64,000 nt of DNA from Cronobacter turicensis z3032. GTDB lineage: Bacteria > Pseudomonadota > Gammaproteobacteria > Enterobacterales > Enterobacteriaceae. The stretch lies in NCBI GenBank assembly GCA_000027065.2, contig FN543093.2, positions 2,856,074 through 2,920,073 of the forward strand, written 5' to 3'. The translations under genes were made by a program, and so were the position numbers. Positions 1-10,512 of this stretch are shown here, piece after piece. Positions within the stretch are counted from its first letter, which is position 1. Each line of letters opens with the position of its first letter. The notes under the pieces are model-generated. The model did not search any database. It worked only from the letters and a program-made list of their open reading frames with translations, and was not told where the DNA came from.

Positions 1-1334
1 GCCTGCATCAGTTCCGTATCCGCACGCGACTCCACGTTAAGGCGCACTACCGGCTCGGTGTTGGACGAGCGCAGGTTAAAGCGCCACTCGCCAAACTCCA
101 TGCTGATGCCGTCGGTGCGGTCAATGCTGTCCGCCTGCGGCGCGAAGTGATCTTCAACGCGCTTAATCGCGACAGCCGGCTGCGCCAGTTTGCTGTTGAT
201 TTCGCCGCTCGCCGGGAACGCCGCCATGCGGTCGCGCACCAGCTCGCCCAGAGACTGGCCTTTCAGACACAGCAGCTCGGTCACCAGCAGCCACGGGATC
301 ATGCCGCTGTCGCAGTAGGCGAAATCGCGGAAGTAGTGATGCGCGCTCATTTCGCCGCCATAAATGGCGTCTTCCTGGCGCATACGCTCTTTGATAAACG
401 CATGACCGGTTTTCGACATCACCGGCGTGCCGCCCGCGCCCTGCACCACGTCAACGGTGTTCCAGGACAGACGCGGATCGTGAATGATTTTCGCGCCGGG
501 GTGCTTTTCGAGGAACGCTTCGGCCAGCAGACCGACAATGTAGTAGCCCTCGATAAACTGCCCGGTTTCGTCGAACAGGAAGCAGCGGTCGAAATCGCCG
601 TCAAACGCGATGCCCATATCCGCGCCATGTTCGATAACCGCGTTGCGGGTGTCGTCTCGGCACTCCGGCAGCAGCGGGTTAGGGATACCGTTCGGGAAGT
701 TGCCGTCCGGATTGTTATGCACCTTAATGAACTGCACCGGCACATTCAGCGCCTTAAAGCGCGCTTCGATGGCGTCCACCACCGGGCCCGCGGCGCCGTT
801 GCCGGAGTTAATGACAAGCTTCAGCGGCGTGAGGTTTTTCACGTCGATGTAGCCCAGCAGATGGTCGATATACGCGTCGCGCAGGTCGATTGTTTTGTAG
901 CTGCCGCGGGCGGCTTCATTCACCGGCGGGAAGTCGTTCGCTTCGGCAAGACGCTGCACGTCGCGCAGACCGGTATCGCCGCTAATCGGGCGCGCGCCTT
1001 CGCGGACCAGCTTCATACCGTTGTAATCCATCGGGTTGTGGCTCGCGGTCACTTCGATGCCGCCGTCCACGCCCAGATGGAACGTCGCGAAGTAGATCTC
1101 TTCGGTGCCGGAAAGGCCGATATCCAGCACGTCGACGCCCGCGTCCTGCAGCCCTTTCGCCAGCGCCAGCTTCAGCGCTTCGCTGGTCAGACGCACATCG
1201 CCGCCCAGCACGATAGTTTTCGGTTTCAGGAACTCGCCATACGCGCGGCCGATGCGCCACGCGATATCTTCATTTAACTCTTCGCCCAGACGCCCACGAA
1301 TGTCGTAGGCTTTGAAACACGTTAACTTTTCCAT
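1..1334 (-). CDS. cpsG: Phosphomannomutase CpsG (ManB), partial, C-terminal end outside window
   Basis: Interconverts mannose-6-phosphate and mannose-1-phosphate in the cytoplasm, feeding GDP-mannose and GDP-fucose synthesis for colanic acid. About 444 codons are visible from ATG 1334-1332; the family is about 456 residues, so roughly a dozen residues and the stop lie beyond the left edge. The start of the protein reads [14 protein letters not shown]. The catalytic phosphoserine loop TASHNP places Ser at residue 98, and the metal-binding loop DGDFDR is at residues 245-250. The phosphate-binding end, RSSNTEP, is near the truncation. It follows cpsB on the same strand after 56 nt and is the last colanic acid gene seen. 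The lack of a stop is a window effect and not a mutation. Confidence 0.96.
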   Translation of the reverse strand, partial: MEKLTCFKAYDIRGRLGEELNEDIAWRIGRAYGEFLKPKTIVLGGDVRLTSEALKLALAKGLQDAGVDVLDIGLSGTEEIYFATFHLGVDGGIEVTASHNPMDYNGMKLVREGARPISGDTGLRDVQRLAEANDFPPVNEAARGSYKTIDLRDAYIDHLLGYIDVKNLTPLKLVINSGNGAAGPVVDAIEARFKALNVPVQFIKVHNNPDGNFPNGIPNPLLPECRDDTRNAVIEHGADMGIAFDGDFDRCFLFDETGQFIEGYYIVGLLAEAFLEKHPGAKIIHDPRLSWNTVDVVQGAGGTPVMSKTGHAFIKERMRQEDAIYGGEMSAHHYFRDFAYCDSGMIPWLLVTELLCLKGQSLGELVRDRMAAFPASGEINSKLAQPAVAIKRVEDHFAPQADSIDRTDGISMEFGEWRFNLRSSNTEPVVRLNVESRADTELMQ

Positions 1335-1390
1335 TTTTTATCTCTTGGGTTCTCTTTTTTGTCGGAAAAAATGCGCAGGATGCCGCCGGA

Positions 1391-2833
1391 TCACACCCGG
1401 CCGTAACGGTCGGCGAAGCGAATCACATCGTCCTCTTCCAGATAAGTGCCGGAGCGCACTTCAATCAGGTCGAGCGGGATCTTGCCGGGGTTTTCCAGGC
1501 AGTGCGTCGCGCCCAGCGGGATGTAGACTGATTCGTTCTCGCCCACCAGCTTCACGTCGTCGTTGATGGTCACCTTCGCGGTGCCCGCCACCACAATCCA
1601 GTGCTCGGCGCGGTGATGGTGCATCTGCAGCGACAGCCCTTCGCCCGGCTTCACGGTGATGCGTTTCACCTGGTAACGTTCGCCCTGATCGATGGAGTCA
1701 TATTTGCCCCACGGACGGTAAACTTCGCGGTGGATGTGATGCTCATGGCGGCCGTCGGCTTTGATTTTCTCGACCACTTTTTTCACGTCCTGGACGTGAT
1801 TACGGTCGGCGATTAGCACCGCGTCTTTGGTCTGCACCACGACGAGATCTTTCACGCCGACGGTGGTCACAAGGCCGGACTCGGCATAGACGTAGCTGTT
1901 TTCGGTGTTGTGCGAAATCACATCGCCGTGATGCACGTTGCCTTCCGGCGAATGGTTGGAGATCTCCCAGAGCGAAGACCAGGAGCCGACATCGCTCCAG
2001 CCTGCGTCCATCGGCACCACCACCGCGTCGGCGGTTTTTTCCATCACCGCGTAGTCGATGGACTCTTCCGGGCAGGCCAGGAAGGCTTCTTCATCAACGC
2101 GGATAAAATCGAGGTCCGGGTCAACGGTGCTCATGGCTTTTTCGCAGGCGTCCAGGATATCCGGGCGGTATTTGGCGAGTTCTTCCAGGTAGCGACCGGC
2201 GCGGAACAGGAACATGCCGCTGTTCCAGTAATATTCGCCGCTATTGACGTAGGACTGCGCGGTTTCCAGATCCGGTTTTTCGACAAACTGCGCGACGCTG
2301 AAGGCGACGGCGTCGACCGCCACTTCCGGGTTAGAGACTTCGCCACGGCGGATGTAGCCGTAGCCGGTTTCCGGCAGGTTCGGCACGATGCCGAAGGTGA
2401 CCAGCTTGCCGCTCTCGGCGAACGGCATCGCGGCGCGTACGGCATTGCGAAACGCGTCTTCATCCTGAATGATATGGTCAGCCGCCAGCACCAGCATCAG
2501 CGGATCGGTCTCCGGGCTGTTGCGTTTTGCCGCCAGCGCCGCCAGCGCGATAGCCGGCGCGGTGTTACGTCCGGCAGGCTCCAGAATGATGTTTTCGGTC
2601 AGCTTGTTGAGCTGGCGCAGCTGCTCGGCGACGATAAAGCGATGCTGTTCGTTACAGATAACCACCGGGCTTTCGCACTGCACGCCGTTTAAGCGGCAGA
2701 CGGTGGTCTGAAGCATTGTCAGATCCCCTTTCAGACAGAGGAACTGTTTTGGGTAAAGCACGCGGGAAAGCGGCCACAGACGGCTGCCGGAGCCGCCTGC
2801 CATAATTACCGGAAAGAGTTTTGACTGACTCAT
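1391..2833 (-). CDS. cpsB: Mannose-1-phosphate guanylyltransferase CpsB (ManC)
   Basis: Makes GDP-mannose from mannose-1-phosphate and GTP, the precursor of GDP-fucose for colanic acid. The 480-residue protein (E. coli 478) opens with the nucleotidyltransferase signature [14 protein letters not shown] near residues 11-24, followed by the KQF motif. The C-terminal third is a cupin domain with PWGKYD and a [12 protein letters not shown] stretch, typical of the type II mannose isomerase/guanylyltransferase family. The fused cupin does not by itself prove isomerase activity. The ATG at 2833 is 3 nt from the wcaI stop, so the two genes are almost certainly co-translated in one operon. Confidence 0.96.
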   Translation of the reverse strand: MSQSKLFPVIMAGGSGSRLWPLSRVLYPKQFLCLKGDLTMLQTTVCRLNGVQCESPVVICNEQHRFIVAEQLRQLNKLTENIILEPAGRNTAPAIALAALAAKRNSPETDPLMLVLAADHIIQDEDAFRNAVRAAMPFAESGKLVTFGIVPNLPETGYGYIRRGEVSNPEVAVDAVAFSVAQFVEKPDLETAQSYVNSGEYYWNSGMFLFRAGRYLEELAKYRPDILDACEKAMSTVDPDLDFIRVDEEAFLACPEESIDYAVMEKTADAVVVPMDAGWSDVGSWSSLWEISNHSPEGNVHHGDVISHNTENSYVYAESGLVTTVGVKDLVVVQTKDAVLIADRNHVQDVKKVVEKIKADGRHEHHIHREVYRPWGKYDSIDQGERYQVKRITVKPGEGLSLQMHHHRAEHWIVVAGTAKVTINDDVKLVGENESVYIPLGATHCLENPGKIPLDLIEVRSGTYLEEDDVIRFADRYGRV

Positions 2834-2836
2834 GGC

Positions 2837-4060
2837 TTAACCCCGAATATCAGCGATAAATTGGCTTAACACGTTCTCTTTTTCGAGCGTGCGTTCGGCA
2901 TATTCACGTGCCACCGTGTTGTCTTTGGGAAGCGCAAGCGCGCTGACGATCCCTTCTGCCAGCGCGTCAACCGACTCTGGCTCTACGCAGACGGCGATGC
3001 CTGGCTCCGCGATACAAAGCTGTCCAAGCTCGGTGTCATGCTCGGCGGTGATCACCGCGTTGCCGCCCACCGCCAGGATATTGGTGAGCTTCGACGGCAG
3101 TACCGCGTCGGCTGCGCCGCGCTTCTGAATCACCAGATGGCAATCCGCCATCTTGAGAAGCGCCGGGAGCGCTTCATAAGGTTGCAGCGGGAAGAACTTC
3201 ACGTTCGTAAGCCCCCGCTCTGCGACCATCTTCTCAAGGCGCGCTTTACCGCCGCCCTGGCCGACAATCGCGAAAATCCACGGCTGGTCGGTAAACCGCG
3301 CCGCCACGTCAATGGCGCTCTCCAGCCCCTGTTTCTCCCCGATGTTGCCGGAGTAGAGGATGATTTTTTTATCCGCCGGCAGGCCAAGCTGGCTGCGCAG
3401 CGCCAGGACGTCCTCTGTCTTCACATCCCGGAACCGCGCCACTTCGGACCAGTTCGGGAAAAAGATCACGCGCTCCGGGGGAACCCCTTTTTCTTTGGCT
3501 TTGTTCATCATTGAGCGCGAAATGGTCGAGACGTTATCAACGTTATGCAGACCGCTACGCTCAAAGCGGCTGGCGAGACGGGCGATTTTGCCCCCCTTGC
3601 CGCGGCCCGCCATGCCAAGGCCAAGCATGGCGTCCACTTCGTAATCCTGAATGTGCAACAGCGTTTTCGCGCCGGAGAGCTTCGCCAGCAGGCGCATGCC
3701 CGGCGTGCAGAACAGCGTTGGCACGACGCCGATGATGCGATCCGGCTTCCAGCGACGCTGGGCCAGCAGCGGGAAGAATGAGCTCGCCGCAAAGCTGCCG
3801 AGATGGATCAGGCGTTTTAACGTGGAAGGTTGTTTCGGGACATAAAGCGGGCAGCGCCACACCGTGGCGGCGCCCTGCTCTTTGCGCCAGCGCCAGGAGG
3901 AGTAGTTCTCCCCCACTTTCCAGGCCGGGTAGTAAGGCGGTGCGGTAATCACCCGCACCTCATGGCCCTGACGGGCCATCCATTCCACCATCTCGCCGGT
4001 GTACTTACCGATACCGGTCAGCTCCGGCGAGTAGTTGATGCCGTAAACCAGGATTTTCAT
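2837..4060 (-). CDS. wcaI: Colanic acid glycosyltransferase WcaI
   Basis: A 407-residue GT-B fold glycosyltransferase of the GT4 type, predicted to add a sugar to the lipid-linked colanic acid repeat unit at the cytoplasmic face of the inner membrane. It begins [20 protein letters not shown], the donor/acceptor loop typical of WcaI-like enzymes. The C-terminal half has [14 protein letters not shown] and a conserved [12 protein letters not shown] segment for nucleotide-sugar binding. Its start overlaps the gmm stop by 4 nt (ATGA), showing translational coupling. Assignment rests on sequence resemblance and position; which sugar it transfers cannot be read here. Confidence 0.93.
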   Translation of the reverse strand: MKILVYGINYSPELTGIGKYTGEMVEWMARQGHEVRVITAPPYYPAWKVGENYSSWRWRKEQGAATVWRCPLYVPKQPSTLKRLIHLGSFAASSFFPLLAQRRWKPDRIIGVVPTLFCTPGMRLLAKLSGAKTLLHIQDYEVDAMLGLGMAGRGKGGKIARLASRFERSGLHNVDNVSTISRSMMNKAKEKGVPPERVIFFPNWSEVARFRDVKTEDVLALRSQLGLPADKKIILYSGNIGEKQGLESAIDVAARFTDQPWIFAIVGQGGGKARLEKMVAERGLTNVKFFPLQPYEALPALLKMADCHLVIQKRGAADAVLPSKLTNILAVGGNAVITAEHDTELGQLCIAEPGIAVCVEPESVDALAEGIVSALALPKDNTVAREYAERTLEKENVLSQFIADIRG

Positions 4061-4536
4061 AAGCCCGGCACTCCGGCAAAACGTTCAGCCATGAAATAGG
4101 CGCGGCTGTTGTCGTGCACATCTTCACTCGCCACAATCGAGGAGGGCGACTGCCAGCGGTACGCTTCGTGCTGCTCTTTGGGCAGGTTGAGCGCATCCGC
4201 TTTTACGCGCAGCCGGAAACCCAGCACGATGTAATGCGTGGTGAAATCGGTCCCGGAGAAGTTGTCGTCATAGAAGTGCTGCCAGACGCCGTAAAACTCT
4301 CCCTCCGGCATCGTAAAGCGTTTGCCAAGCTCCGCCTGCGTCAGACGTTCAAACGCCTGCGCCAGCGGCTCATCTTTCTGAACCCGACCGCCTGGCACGA
4401 ACCAGAAGCCCTGCGCCGGACGGTTGGTGCGATGTCCGAGCAGGAACTCCCCCTGCTCGTTCTCGACAATCAGATCGATGGAGATAAGCGGCGTGGAGCG
4501 CACCACGGTGGCAAAATCTTCCTGACTTAAAAACAT
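4057..4536 (-). CDS. gmm: GDP-mannose mannosyl hydrolase Gmm (WcaH/NudD)
   Basis: A 159-residue Nudix enzyme that hydrolyses GDP-mannose to GDP and mannose, thought to tune GDP-mannose/GDP-fucose levels. The modified Nudix box runs from [10 protein letters not shown] through LTQAELG at about residues 49-72. It lacks the usual REUXEE core, as is characteristic of this GDP-mannose-specific subgroup. The length equals that of the E. coli protein. It lies directly after fcl (2-nt gap) and overlaps wcaI by 4 nt. Confidence 0.95.
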   Translation of the reverse strand: MFLSQEDFATVVRSTPLISIDLIVENEQGEFLLGHRTNRPAQGFWFVPGGRVQKDEPLAQAFERLTQAELGKRFTMPEGEFYGVWQHFYDDNFSGTDFTTHYIVLGFRLRVKADALNLPKEQHEAYRWQSPSSIVASEDVHDNSRAYFMAERFAGVPGL

Positions 4537-4538
4537 CC

Positions 4539-5504
4539 TTACCCCCGGAAACGATGCTGGTTTTCAAGGAACCACTGGTAAGTGCTGGCAAGGCCCGCCT
4601 CCAGTGAAATCTCGTGATACCAGCCCAGTGAGTGCAGACGGGTGACGTCGAGCAGTTTGCGCGGCGTACCGTCCGGTTTAGAGGCGTCAAACACCACGCG
4701 GCCTTTGTAGCCCACCACTTTGGCGATGGTCTGCGCCAGCTCGCGGATAGTGCAATCCACCCCGGTGCCCACGTTGATGTGCGACAGCATCGGCTCGGTG
4801 TTTTCCTGCCACACCTCGCGGTCGAGCTCCATGACGTGAATGCTGGCGGCGGCCATGTCATCCACATGCAGGAATTCACGCATCGGCGTACCGCTGCCCC
4901 ACACCACCACGTCGGCGGCGTTTTCCTGGGTCGCTTCATGGAAGCGGCGCAGCAGCGCCGGGATCACGTGCGAGTTACTGGGGTGGAAGTTGTCGTGCGG
5001 CCCGTACAGGTTCGTCGGCATCACCGAGCGGTAGTCGCGGTTATGCTGGCGGTTGTAAGACTCGCACAGCTTGATGCCCGCGATTTTGGCGATAGCGTAC
5101 GGCTCGTTGGTCGGCTCCAGCGTGCCCTGTAACAGCTCGCTTTCCGCAATCGGCTGGTTCGCCAGTTTCGGATAGATGCACGACGATCCGAGGAACAACA
5201 GCTTGTTCACGTTGTGCAGATGCGCCGCGTGAATGATGTTGCTCTCAATCATCATATTTTCGTAGATGAAGTCCGCCGGGTAGGTGTTGTTGGCGACAAT
5301 GCCGCCCACCTTCGCCGCCGCCAGGTAAACCTGATCCAGCGCGGCGTCCGCGAAGAACGCGTTCACTGCCGCGCTGTCCAGCAGGTTCAGCTCGTCGCGC
5401 CCTTTGAGCACCAGCTCGACATCGTCGCGCTGCTCAAGCTGGCGAACGATGGCCGACCCCACCATCCCGCGGTGGCCGGCCACAAAAATACGTTGCTTTT
5501 TCAT
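4539..5504 (-). CDS. fcl: GDP-L-fucose synthase Fcl (WcaG)
   Basis: Bifunctional 3,5-epimerase/4-reductase that turns GDP-4-keto-6-deoxymannose into GDP-L-fucose with NADPH. The 321-residue short-chain dehydrogenase fold shows the dinucleotide loop GHRGMVG at residues 10-16, the catalytic serine region GSSCIYP at 106-112, and the YxxxK pair Tyr136/Lys140 in YAIAK. Length matches E. coli Fcl. It follows gmd with only 2 nt between them, so the two consecutive steps of GDP-fucose synthesis are encoded side by side. Confidence 0.97.
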   Translation of the reverse strand: MKKQRIFVAGHRGMVGSAIVRQLEQRDDVELVLKGRDELNLLDSAAVNAFFADAALDQVYLAAAKVGGIVANNTYPADFIYENMMIESNIIHAAHLHNVNKLLFLGSSCIYPKLANQPIAESELLQGTLEPTNEPYAIAKIAGIKLCESYNRQHNRDYRSVMPTNLYGPHDNFHPSNSHVIPALLRRFHEATQENAADVVVWGSGTPMREFLHVDDMAAASIHVMELDREVWQENTEPMLSHINVGTGVDCTIRELAQTIAKVVGYKGRVVFDASKPDGTPRKLLDVTRLHSLGWYHEISLEAGLASTYQWFLENQHRFRG

Positions 5505-5506
5505 GC

Positions 5507-6628
5507 TCAGGACTCCAGCGCGATGGCAACCTCGTAGCCGTGAGATTTCAGCAGCGAGTGTTTCTTCGCGGCTTCGAGATCTTTCGCGACCATTTCAGAG
5601 ACCATTTCCTGCAGGGTGATTTCCGGTTTCCAGCCCAGTTTTTCGTGTGCTTTGGTCGGGTCGCCCAGCAGGGTTTCCACTTCAGCAGGACGGAAGTAAC
5701 GCGGGTCAACTTCAACGATAACGTCGCCCGGTTTCACGCCCGGCGCGTCATGGCCGGTCACGGAAACCACGATGCCTTTCTCTTCCACGCCTTTGCCTTC
5801 AAAGCGCAGTTTGATACCCAGCTGCGCGGCCGCCATTTCGACGAATTGACGCACGGAGTACTGCACGCCGGTCGCGATAACGAAATCTTCCGGCTGTTCC
5901 TGCTGCAGCATCATCCACTGCATTTTCACGTAGTCTTTGGCATGGCCCCAGTCACGCAGGGAGTCCATGTTGCCCAGGTGCAGGCAAGATTCCAGACCCT
6001 GTGCGATGTTGGCGATAGCGCGGGTGATTTTGCGGGTGACGAAGGTTTCACCGCGGCGCGGGGATTCGTGGTTGAACAGAATGCCGTTGCACGCGTACAT
6101 GCCGTAGGATTCACGGTAGTTTACGGTGATCCAGTAAGCGTACAGTTTCGCGACCGCATACGGAGAACGCGGGTAGAACGGGGTGGTTTCTTTCTGCGGG
6201 ATTTCCTGCACCAGGCCATATAGCTCAGAGGTGGATGCCTGATAGAAACGGGTTTTCTTTTCCAGACCCAGGAAGCGGATAGCTTCCAGCAGGCGCAGAG
6301 TGCCCATGGCATCTACGTCTGCGGTGTATTCCGGGGATTCGAAGGAGACCGCTACGTGGCTCATCGCGCCCAGGTTGTACACTTCGTCCGGCTGCACTTC
6401 CTGCAGGATACGGGTCAGGTTGGAGGTATCGGTCAGGTCGCCATAGTGCAGGTGGAATTTCGGGTTGGTGCTGTGCGGATCCTGGTAGATATGGTCAACG
6501 CGCTCGGTATTGAAGGAAGACGCGCGGCGTTTGATACCGTGGACTTCATAACCTTTCTCAAGCAGAAACTCAGCCAGATAGGAGCCATCTTGTCCGGTTA
6601 CGCCGGTAATGAGAGCAACTTTACTCAT
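5507..6628 (-). CDS. gmd: GDP-mannose 4,6-dehydratase Gmd
   Basis: First committed step of GDP-L-fucose synthesis: NADP-dependent dehydration of GDP-mannose. The 373-residue protein has the extended SDR cofactor motif TGVTGQDG at residues 8-15 and the catalytic pair in YAVAK near residue 157. The [13 protein letters not shown] segment is diagnostic of Gmd. The upstream spacer to wcaF is 133 bp and contains a palindromic repeat (6721-6739), whereas the other operon junctions here are mostly only a few bases apart. Confidence 0.97.
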   Translation of the reverse strand: MSKVALITGVTGQDGSYLAEFLLEKGYEVHGIKRRASSFNTERVDHIYQDPHSTNPKFHLHYGDLTDTSNLTRILQEVQPDEVYNLGAMSHVAVSFESPEYTADVDAMGTLRLLEAIRFLGLEKKTRFYQASTSELYGLVQEIPQKETTPFYPRSPYAVAKLYAYWITVNYRESYGMYACNGILFNHESPRRGETFVTRKITRAIANIAQGLESCLHLGNMDSLRDWGHAKDYVKMQWMMLQQEQPEDFVIATGVQYSVRQFVEMAAAQLGIKLRFEGKGVEEKGIVVSVTGHDAPGVKPGDVIVEVDPRYFRPAEVETLLGDPTKAHEKLGWKPEITLQEMVSEMVAKDLEAAKKHSLLKSHGYEVAIALES

Positions 6629-6699
6629 AATTTGTTTTTCCTCTGTTTAAATCGGACTTTGCCTGGCTCACCAGGCCGTTTATTAATTCAGGGATCAGT

Positions 6700-6760
6700 G
6701 TCCTGCTCCCCTTTCCCAAACCCTCTCGGCTTGAGAGGGGAAATCGATGTGGCGCAAAGG
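6700..6760. repeat. Palindromic intergenic repeat inside the colanic acid operon
   Basis: The gmd-wcaF spacer contains a pyrimidine-rich stretch and the inverted repeat CCCTCTC (6721-6727) GGCTT GAGAGGG (6733-6739). It resembles the dispersed 'CCCTCTCCC...GGGAGAGGG' repeats common between enterobacterial genes. A related but not identical hairpin sits between wzc and wcaA at 11991-12013. It could act as an RNA stability or attenuation element between wcaF and gmd; no function is demonstrated. Confidence 0.6.
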
Positions 6761-6761
6761 G

Positions 6762-7310
6762 TTACTGCCCCTCCACCCGGTCGCGAACGATCTGCGCCGG
6801 ATTGCCACGACAAATTTTGTTCGCCGGCAGCGTCTTAAAGACGCTGCTGCGCGCGCCGACCACCGTGCCTGCGCCGATGGTGACACCAGGCGCGACAAAC
6901 ACATCCGTCGCAAGCCAGGCCTTCTCGCCAATCACAATCGGCTCGGCGGTAATATCAAAATGCGGACTCATGTAGTCGTGGCTGCCGGTGCACAGGTAGC
7001 ATTTCTGCGATACCACGGCGTTCGCGCCGATGGTGATATCCCCGAGCGTATAGAGCACCGCGTCATCCCCGACCCAGGCGTAATCACCGATGGTTAATTT
7101 CCACGGGTAGGTAATTTGCACCGAAGGGCGAATCACCACGCCTTTGCCAATTCGCGCGCCAAATAACCGTAATAAAAAGGCGCGCCAGCGATATAATATT
7201 TGCGGAGACCAGGCAAACAGCGTCGCCTGAACCGCCCACCACAGTTGAACCTTAATAGGGTGCCCGCCCCGGAAGCCTTTCGGCACCGAGAATCCGCTTA
7301 AATCTTGCAT
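6762..7310 (-). CDS. wcaF: Colanic acid acetyltransferase WcaF
   Basis: A 182-residue O-acetyltransferase of the hexapeptide-repeat (left-handed beta-helix) family, using acetyl-CoA to decorate the colanic acid repeat unit. Imperfect [LIV]-G-x4 repeats run from about residue 60 (IGKGVVIRPSVQITYPWKLT) to the end (VTIGAGTVVGARSSVFKTLP). The acceptor-site histidine lies in GSHDYMSP. It starts 22 nt after the wcaE stop. The assignment to WcaF and not another hexapeptide transferase comes from length, the N-terminus MQDLSGFSVPKGFRG and operon position. Confidence 0.94.
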   Translation of the reverse strand: MQDLSGFSVPKGFRGGHPIKVQLWWAVQATLFAWSPQILYRWRAFLLRLFGARIGKGVVIRPSVQITYPWKLTIGDYAWVGDDAVLYTLGDITIGANAVVSQKCYLCTGSHDYMSPHFDITAEPIVIGEKAWLATDVFVAPGVTIGAGTVVGARSSVFKTLPANKICRGNPAQIVRDRVEGQ

Positions 7311-7332
7311 ATGCTTTCCTTATGGCCAGGCT

Positions 7333-8085
7333 TTATGCTTTGTTATACAGCGCCTTAGCTTTTCCGGTCGTACGCATGCGTAATAAATAAGAAAGTTCTG
7401 TTAATATTCCAGGAACCCGCAATATGTTGCGTTGCACTTTTTTAGCGTCCTGACATAATTCCAGATTATTCGAGGTTGACACGCCACCCATTGAGAATTC
7501 TGACACCAGCCCTTTCAGCTTTTTAAAGCCGTAGCCGGATTTATACATTTTGGCGGTTAACGCGTAATCGGATGAGACTTTATATTGCAGATCGTAGGGG
7601 TACTTTTTAAGCCCGGAAACCGGGAAGAAAATCGCCTGATGGCTGGCAGGCAGGCTGTGGTAAATATACCAGCCGCTTTTCGCGTTGCGGCGCATTTTAT
7701 TGCCGTCGCCGAAATCGAGCAGCGCATCGCCAATATACATCGCGTTTTCATTTTCCGGCGCAGCGGCCAGCTGGCGCGCCACGTCGGCTACGCCTGGATG
7801 AAATACGTCGCCGGAATTCAGAAAAATCGCAAAGCGGCCGTTGGCCATTTCGATGCCTTTATTCATCGCATCGTAAATGCCGTGGTCTTTTTCGCTGACG
7901 AAACGCAGGTTGTACTGACCGTTGAGATCTTCCAGGAACTGCGCGGTGCCGTCGTTAGAGCCGCCGTCCACCACAATCCATTCGAACTCGATTTCAGGCG
8001 CCTGCGCAAGATGGGCCAGGGACTGCCAGGTCTTCACCACCCCTTCATAATTGCGCCAGGCGACAGTAATTACACTTAAAAGCAT
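7333..8085 (-). CDS. wcaE: Colanic acid glycosyltransferase WcaE (GT2)
   Basis: A 250-residue GT-A fold, family 2 glycosyltransferase acting in the cytoplasm on the colanic acid lipid intermediate. It starts [20 protein letters not shown]. The nucleotide-binding aspartates are in [12 protein letters not shown], and the DxD-like acidic site is in [11 protein letters not shown]. It lies between wcaD (14 nt) and wcaF (22 nt). The sugar donor is not evident from the sequence. Confidence 0.93.
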   Translation of the reverse strand: MLLSVITVAWRNYEGVVKTWQSLAHLAQAPEIEFEWIVVDGGSNDGTAQFLEDLNGQYNLRFVSEKDHGIYDAMNKGIEMANGRFAIFLNSGDVFHPGVADVARQLAAAPENENAMYIGDALLDFGDGNKMRRNAKSGWYIYHSLPASHQAIFFPVSGLKKYPYDLQYKVSSDYALTAKMYKSGYGFKKLKGLVSEFSMGGVSTSNNLELCQDAKKVQRNILRVPGILTELSYLLRMRTTGKAKALYNKA

Positions 8086-8099
8086 CCGGGCCTACCTCA

Positions 8100-9320
8100 T
8101 CAGGAATCTGTAATGTTTAACGCTTTACGCAGAATAAACGGACAAACAATTAAGAACGCATATTCCGGGCTAAAAATCGAACCGGTAAAAAACAGGGATA
8201 CAGGTGTAAATAACCACAGCTGTACACGAAAATTCTGATTATTACCAAATGCGTTAATCATCATTTTCCCGACCCTGAACATATACCAGCCGGTGAGTAA
8301 CACTGCGAACCATGAAAAATAAATGATTAGCAGGTAGAGCCCATTGTCTATTGTTTTTCCGACGTCCGCACCGTTAAAAATTCCGAATGATGCGACATAT
8401 TCGTAAAGCGAACCAAAACGCACTACACCATCGATATTCGTCAGCGAATATCCCACCATCACCAGCGGTCCGATGATGCGATAATAGGATGACGAACCCT
8501 CTGTGCCTAAATCACCGATACGCTCCGCGATATACGGGAAGGCGAACACTACGCCTACGATAAACACAGCCAGGGAAACAATTGCCAGCGGCAACTTTTT
8601 ACGAATCGCGTTTTTATTAAGATACTGAAACGCCCACTCCAGCAAATAAAACAGGATAAATGTCATCACGCCCGAAAACGAACCCGATAAGACTATCCCT
8701 AAAAGAATCATACCATCGGTTTTTGGGGTTTTGATACCAAACTGTTTGATGCTGAGCCAAATTGAGATTAACGCCAGAGCGAAGAACGCCGGCTCGAAAT
8801 ACATCGCCGTGGTGCGCCTGCCGCCAAACTTAATGAAATTGAGTACATAGCTGTTGCTGTAGATGAGAAACTTCGAGATGGTTTCCATCAGACTACTGCC
8901 GCCGGAGAGGATAATCTGCGCCATCTCCAGCGCCGCCAGCGTAACGATAAAGCCCACCACCAGGTAAAACAGCCGCAGAATTTTGCGGTAGTTACGCGGC
9001 GAGATGGTCTTGAAGCGAATGCTCCAGGTCATCCCGATGATGATAACCGTATACAGAAACAGCATCGTCGACGTGACATATTTACTGGCGTCGAGCGATT
9101 TACCGAACAGGTAGTTGAACATCGTCAGACCGGCGCCGAGTCCCAGCGCGATCATCAGCTTCTTCAGGTTAATCTTGTCCACGAACAGCAGCAGCAGCAC
9201 CGGCAAAAACGTCACAATCGTAATCGGGAAACTCTCGCCGAGCTGCGCCAGTTTGACGTTCACCACCAGATAGATGAACGGCAGCAGCAGATAGCTACAG
9301 ACTCTGATAGAACGAGACAT
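8100..9320 (-). CDS. wcaD: Colanic acid polymerase WcaD
   Basis: Predicted Wzy-type polymerase joining colanic acid repeat units at the periplasmic face of the inner membrane. The 406-residue protein is almost entirely hydrophobic, with about ten or more membrane segments and a large polar loop near TEGSSSYYRIIGP. I place the start at ATG 9320-9318 (MSRSIRVCSYLLLPFIYL). The frame is open further upstream to 9452, but that part is arginine/cysteine-rich, antisense-like and lies inside wcaC. The chosen start gives the E. coli length (405) and a 26-nt overlap with the end of wcaC. Confidence 0.93.
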   Translation of the reverse strand: MSRSIRVCSYLLLPFIYLVVNVKLAQLGESFPITIVTFLPVLLLLFVDKINLKKLMIALGLGAGLTMFNYLFGKSLDASKYVTSTMLFLYTVIIIGMTWSIRFKTISPRNYRKILRLFYLVVGFIVTLAALEMAQIILSGGSSLMETISKFLIYSNSYVLNFIKFGGRRTTAMYFEPAFFALALISIWLSIKQFGIKTPKTDGMILLGIVLSGSFSGVMTFILFYLLEWAFQYLNKNAIRKKLPLAIVSLAVFIVGVVFAFPYIAERIGDLGTEGSSSYYRIIGPLVMVGYSLTNIDGVVRFGSLYEYVASFGIFNGADVGKTIDNGLYLLIIYFSWFAVLLTGWYMFRVGKMMINAFGNNQNFRVQLWLFTPVSLFFTGSIFSPEYAFLIVCPFILRKALNITDS

Positions 9321-10512
9321 ATTCCTCCAGCATCTGTTGGCCGCTGTACGCTTCCCGGCTACGCGCCCGGAAGGCTTCAAGCGTGGTGCCGAAAACCGCT
9401 TCGGCGATCTGCGCTTTACCGCGCTGCGCCAGCAGCAGCACGTCATTGTCATCGACCGTTTTACCGCCCGACTTGTTCAGCACTTCCTGCGCCGCCTCGC
9501 TATGGGTGGCGATAACCGGCACGCCGATGGAAAGCGCTTCGCACAGAATCAGCGGGTAGTTATCGACGCGCGACGTAAACAGCAGCGCGTCCATCTGATT
9601 CAGTTCATTCATCAGTTTACGTTTGTCGGTCAAAAAGCCGTGGTTGACCACGTTGGCGCCTTCAAACGGCGAGAATTTGCCGAAGGTGTGCACTTCCACT
9701 TTATCGCCGAGCGCCACCAGATCGCGCACCAGACGCTGATTGGTTTTACCGTCGTAACGTAAATCGTGGGCCACAACGGCGATTTTTGGCGCGCCCGCGC
9801 CCGGCGGCATCAGCGGCAGTTCGGCGAGAATGGCCTCCGTCGCCACGTCGATGCCGTTGTTGATGATTTTGCAGCGCCCTGCCCCGTAGAGGCTGTTAAA
9901 GGCGTCGGCCACGTGCTGGCTTGGCGAAATAAAATGGCAGCCGAGCGCCAGCATGTCGCGAAAGCGCTGACGTTTGTTGTCGACCAAGCTGTGCGCGCGG
10001 TCGACTTTGACCGGCGGATAGTTATCCAGCGTCGGGCATTTCTGGCAGCCGCTTTTCCAGCCTTCGCAGCCGTCGAGAAAGGCGCAGCGGCCGGTGACGC
10101 TCCAGTGATCGTGCAGCGTCCAGACGAAAGTGACATCGCGCTTGTGCGCTTTCAGCTTCTGGCAGAACGCCACCACCTTATCGAGATTCAGCCAGTAGCT
10201 GTGCAATACATGAAAGTGCAGCACCACCGGCCCGTCGATGCGCGTTACGCGACGGTAGAGGCTGTCGAGCGAGCCAAAGAGATCCTGGTTTACGAAGCGG
10301 AACAGCGCGATATTGGCGATCGAGGTCAGTCGCGGCGTATGTTTTTCCACCTCCGGGAAATTATCGTGACTGACGCTTTTTTTACCGCCCTTGCCGTAGC
10401 CGTAAATAAAACGGGAACGCATCCCTTTTTGCAGGGCGCGCTGATGAAGATCCAGCGCTACGCCTGCCGCGCCGCCTTCTGCGAGGCGGACATTAAATTG
10501 TAATATGTTCAT
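9295..10512 (-). CDS. wcaC: Colanic acid glycosyltransferase WcaC (GT4)
   Basis: A 405-residue GT-B type glycosyltransferase for colanic acid assembly. The N-terminus MNILQFNVRLAEGGAAGVAL is the acceptor-side Rossmann start of WcaC-like enzymes. The internal cysteine cluster CAFLDGCEGWKSGCQKC (about residues 140-156) resembles that of related GT4 enzymes. The nucleotide-sugar site near the C-terminus has the ExxxxGxPVIAT pattern (EALSIGVPVIAT). It overlaps wcaB upstream by 4 nt and wcaD downstream by 26 nt. Confidence 0.94.
   Translation of the reverse strand: MNILQFNVRLAEGGAAGVALDLHQRALQKGMRSRFIYGYGKGGKKSVSHDNFPEVEKHTPRLTSIANIALFRFVNQDLFGSLDSLYRRVTRIDGPVVLHFHVLHSYWLNLDKVVAFCQKLKAHKRDVTFVWTLHDHWSVTGRCAFLDGCEGWKSGCQKCPTLDNYPPVKVDRAHSLVDNKRQRFRDMLALGCHFISPSQHVADAFNSLYGAGRCKIINNGIDVATEAILAELPLMPPGAGAPKIAVVAHDLRYDGKTNQRLVRDLVALGDKVEVHTFGKFSPFEGANVVNHGFLTDKRKLMNELNQMDALLFTSRVDNYPLILCEALSIGVPVIATHSEAAQEVLNKSGGKTVDDNDVLLLAQRGKAQIAEAVFGTTLEAFRARSREAYSGQQMLEEYVSFYQSL

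Noticed and set aside
147..1277. 376-codon open frame antisense to cpsG
   Set aside because: cpsG, lacking only its stop because of the window edge, occupies the other strand with catalytic motifs intact.
9321..9452. N-terminal extension of wcaD
   Set aside because: Cys/Arg-rich and inside wcaC; ATG 9320 restores the family length.
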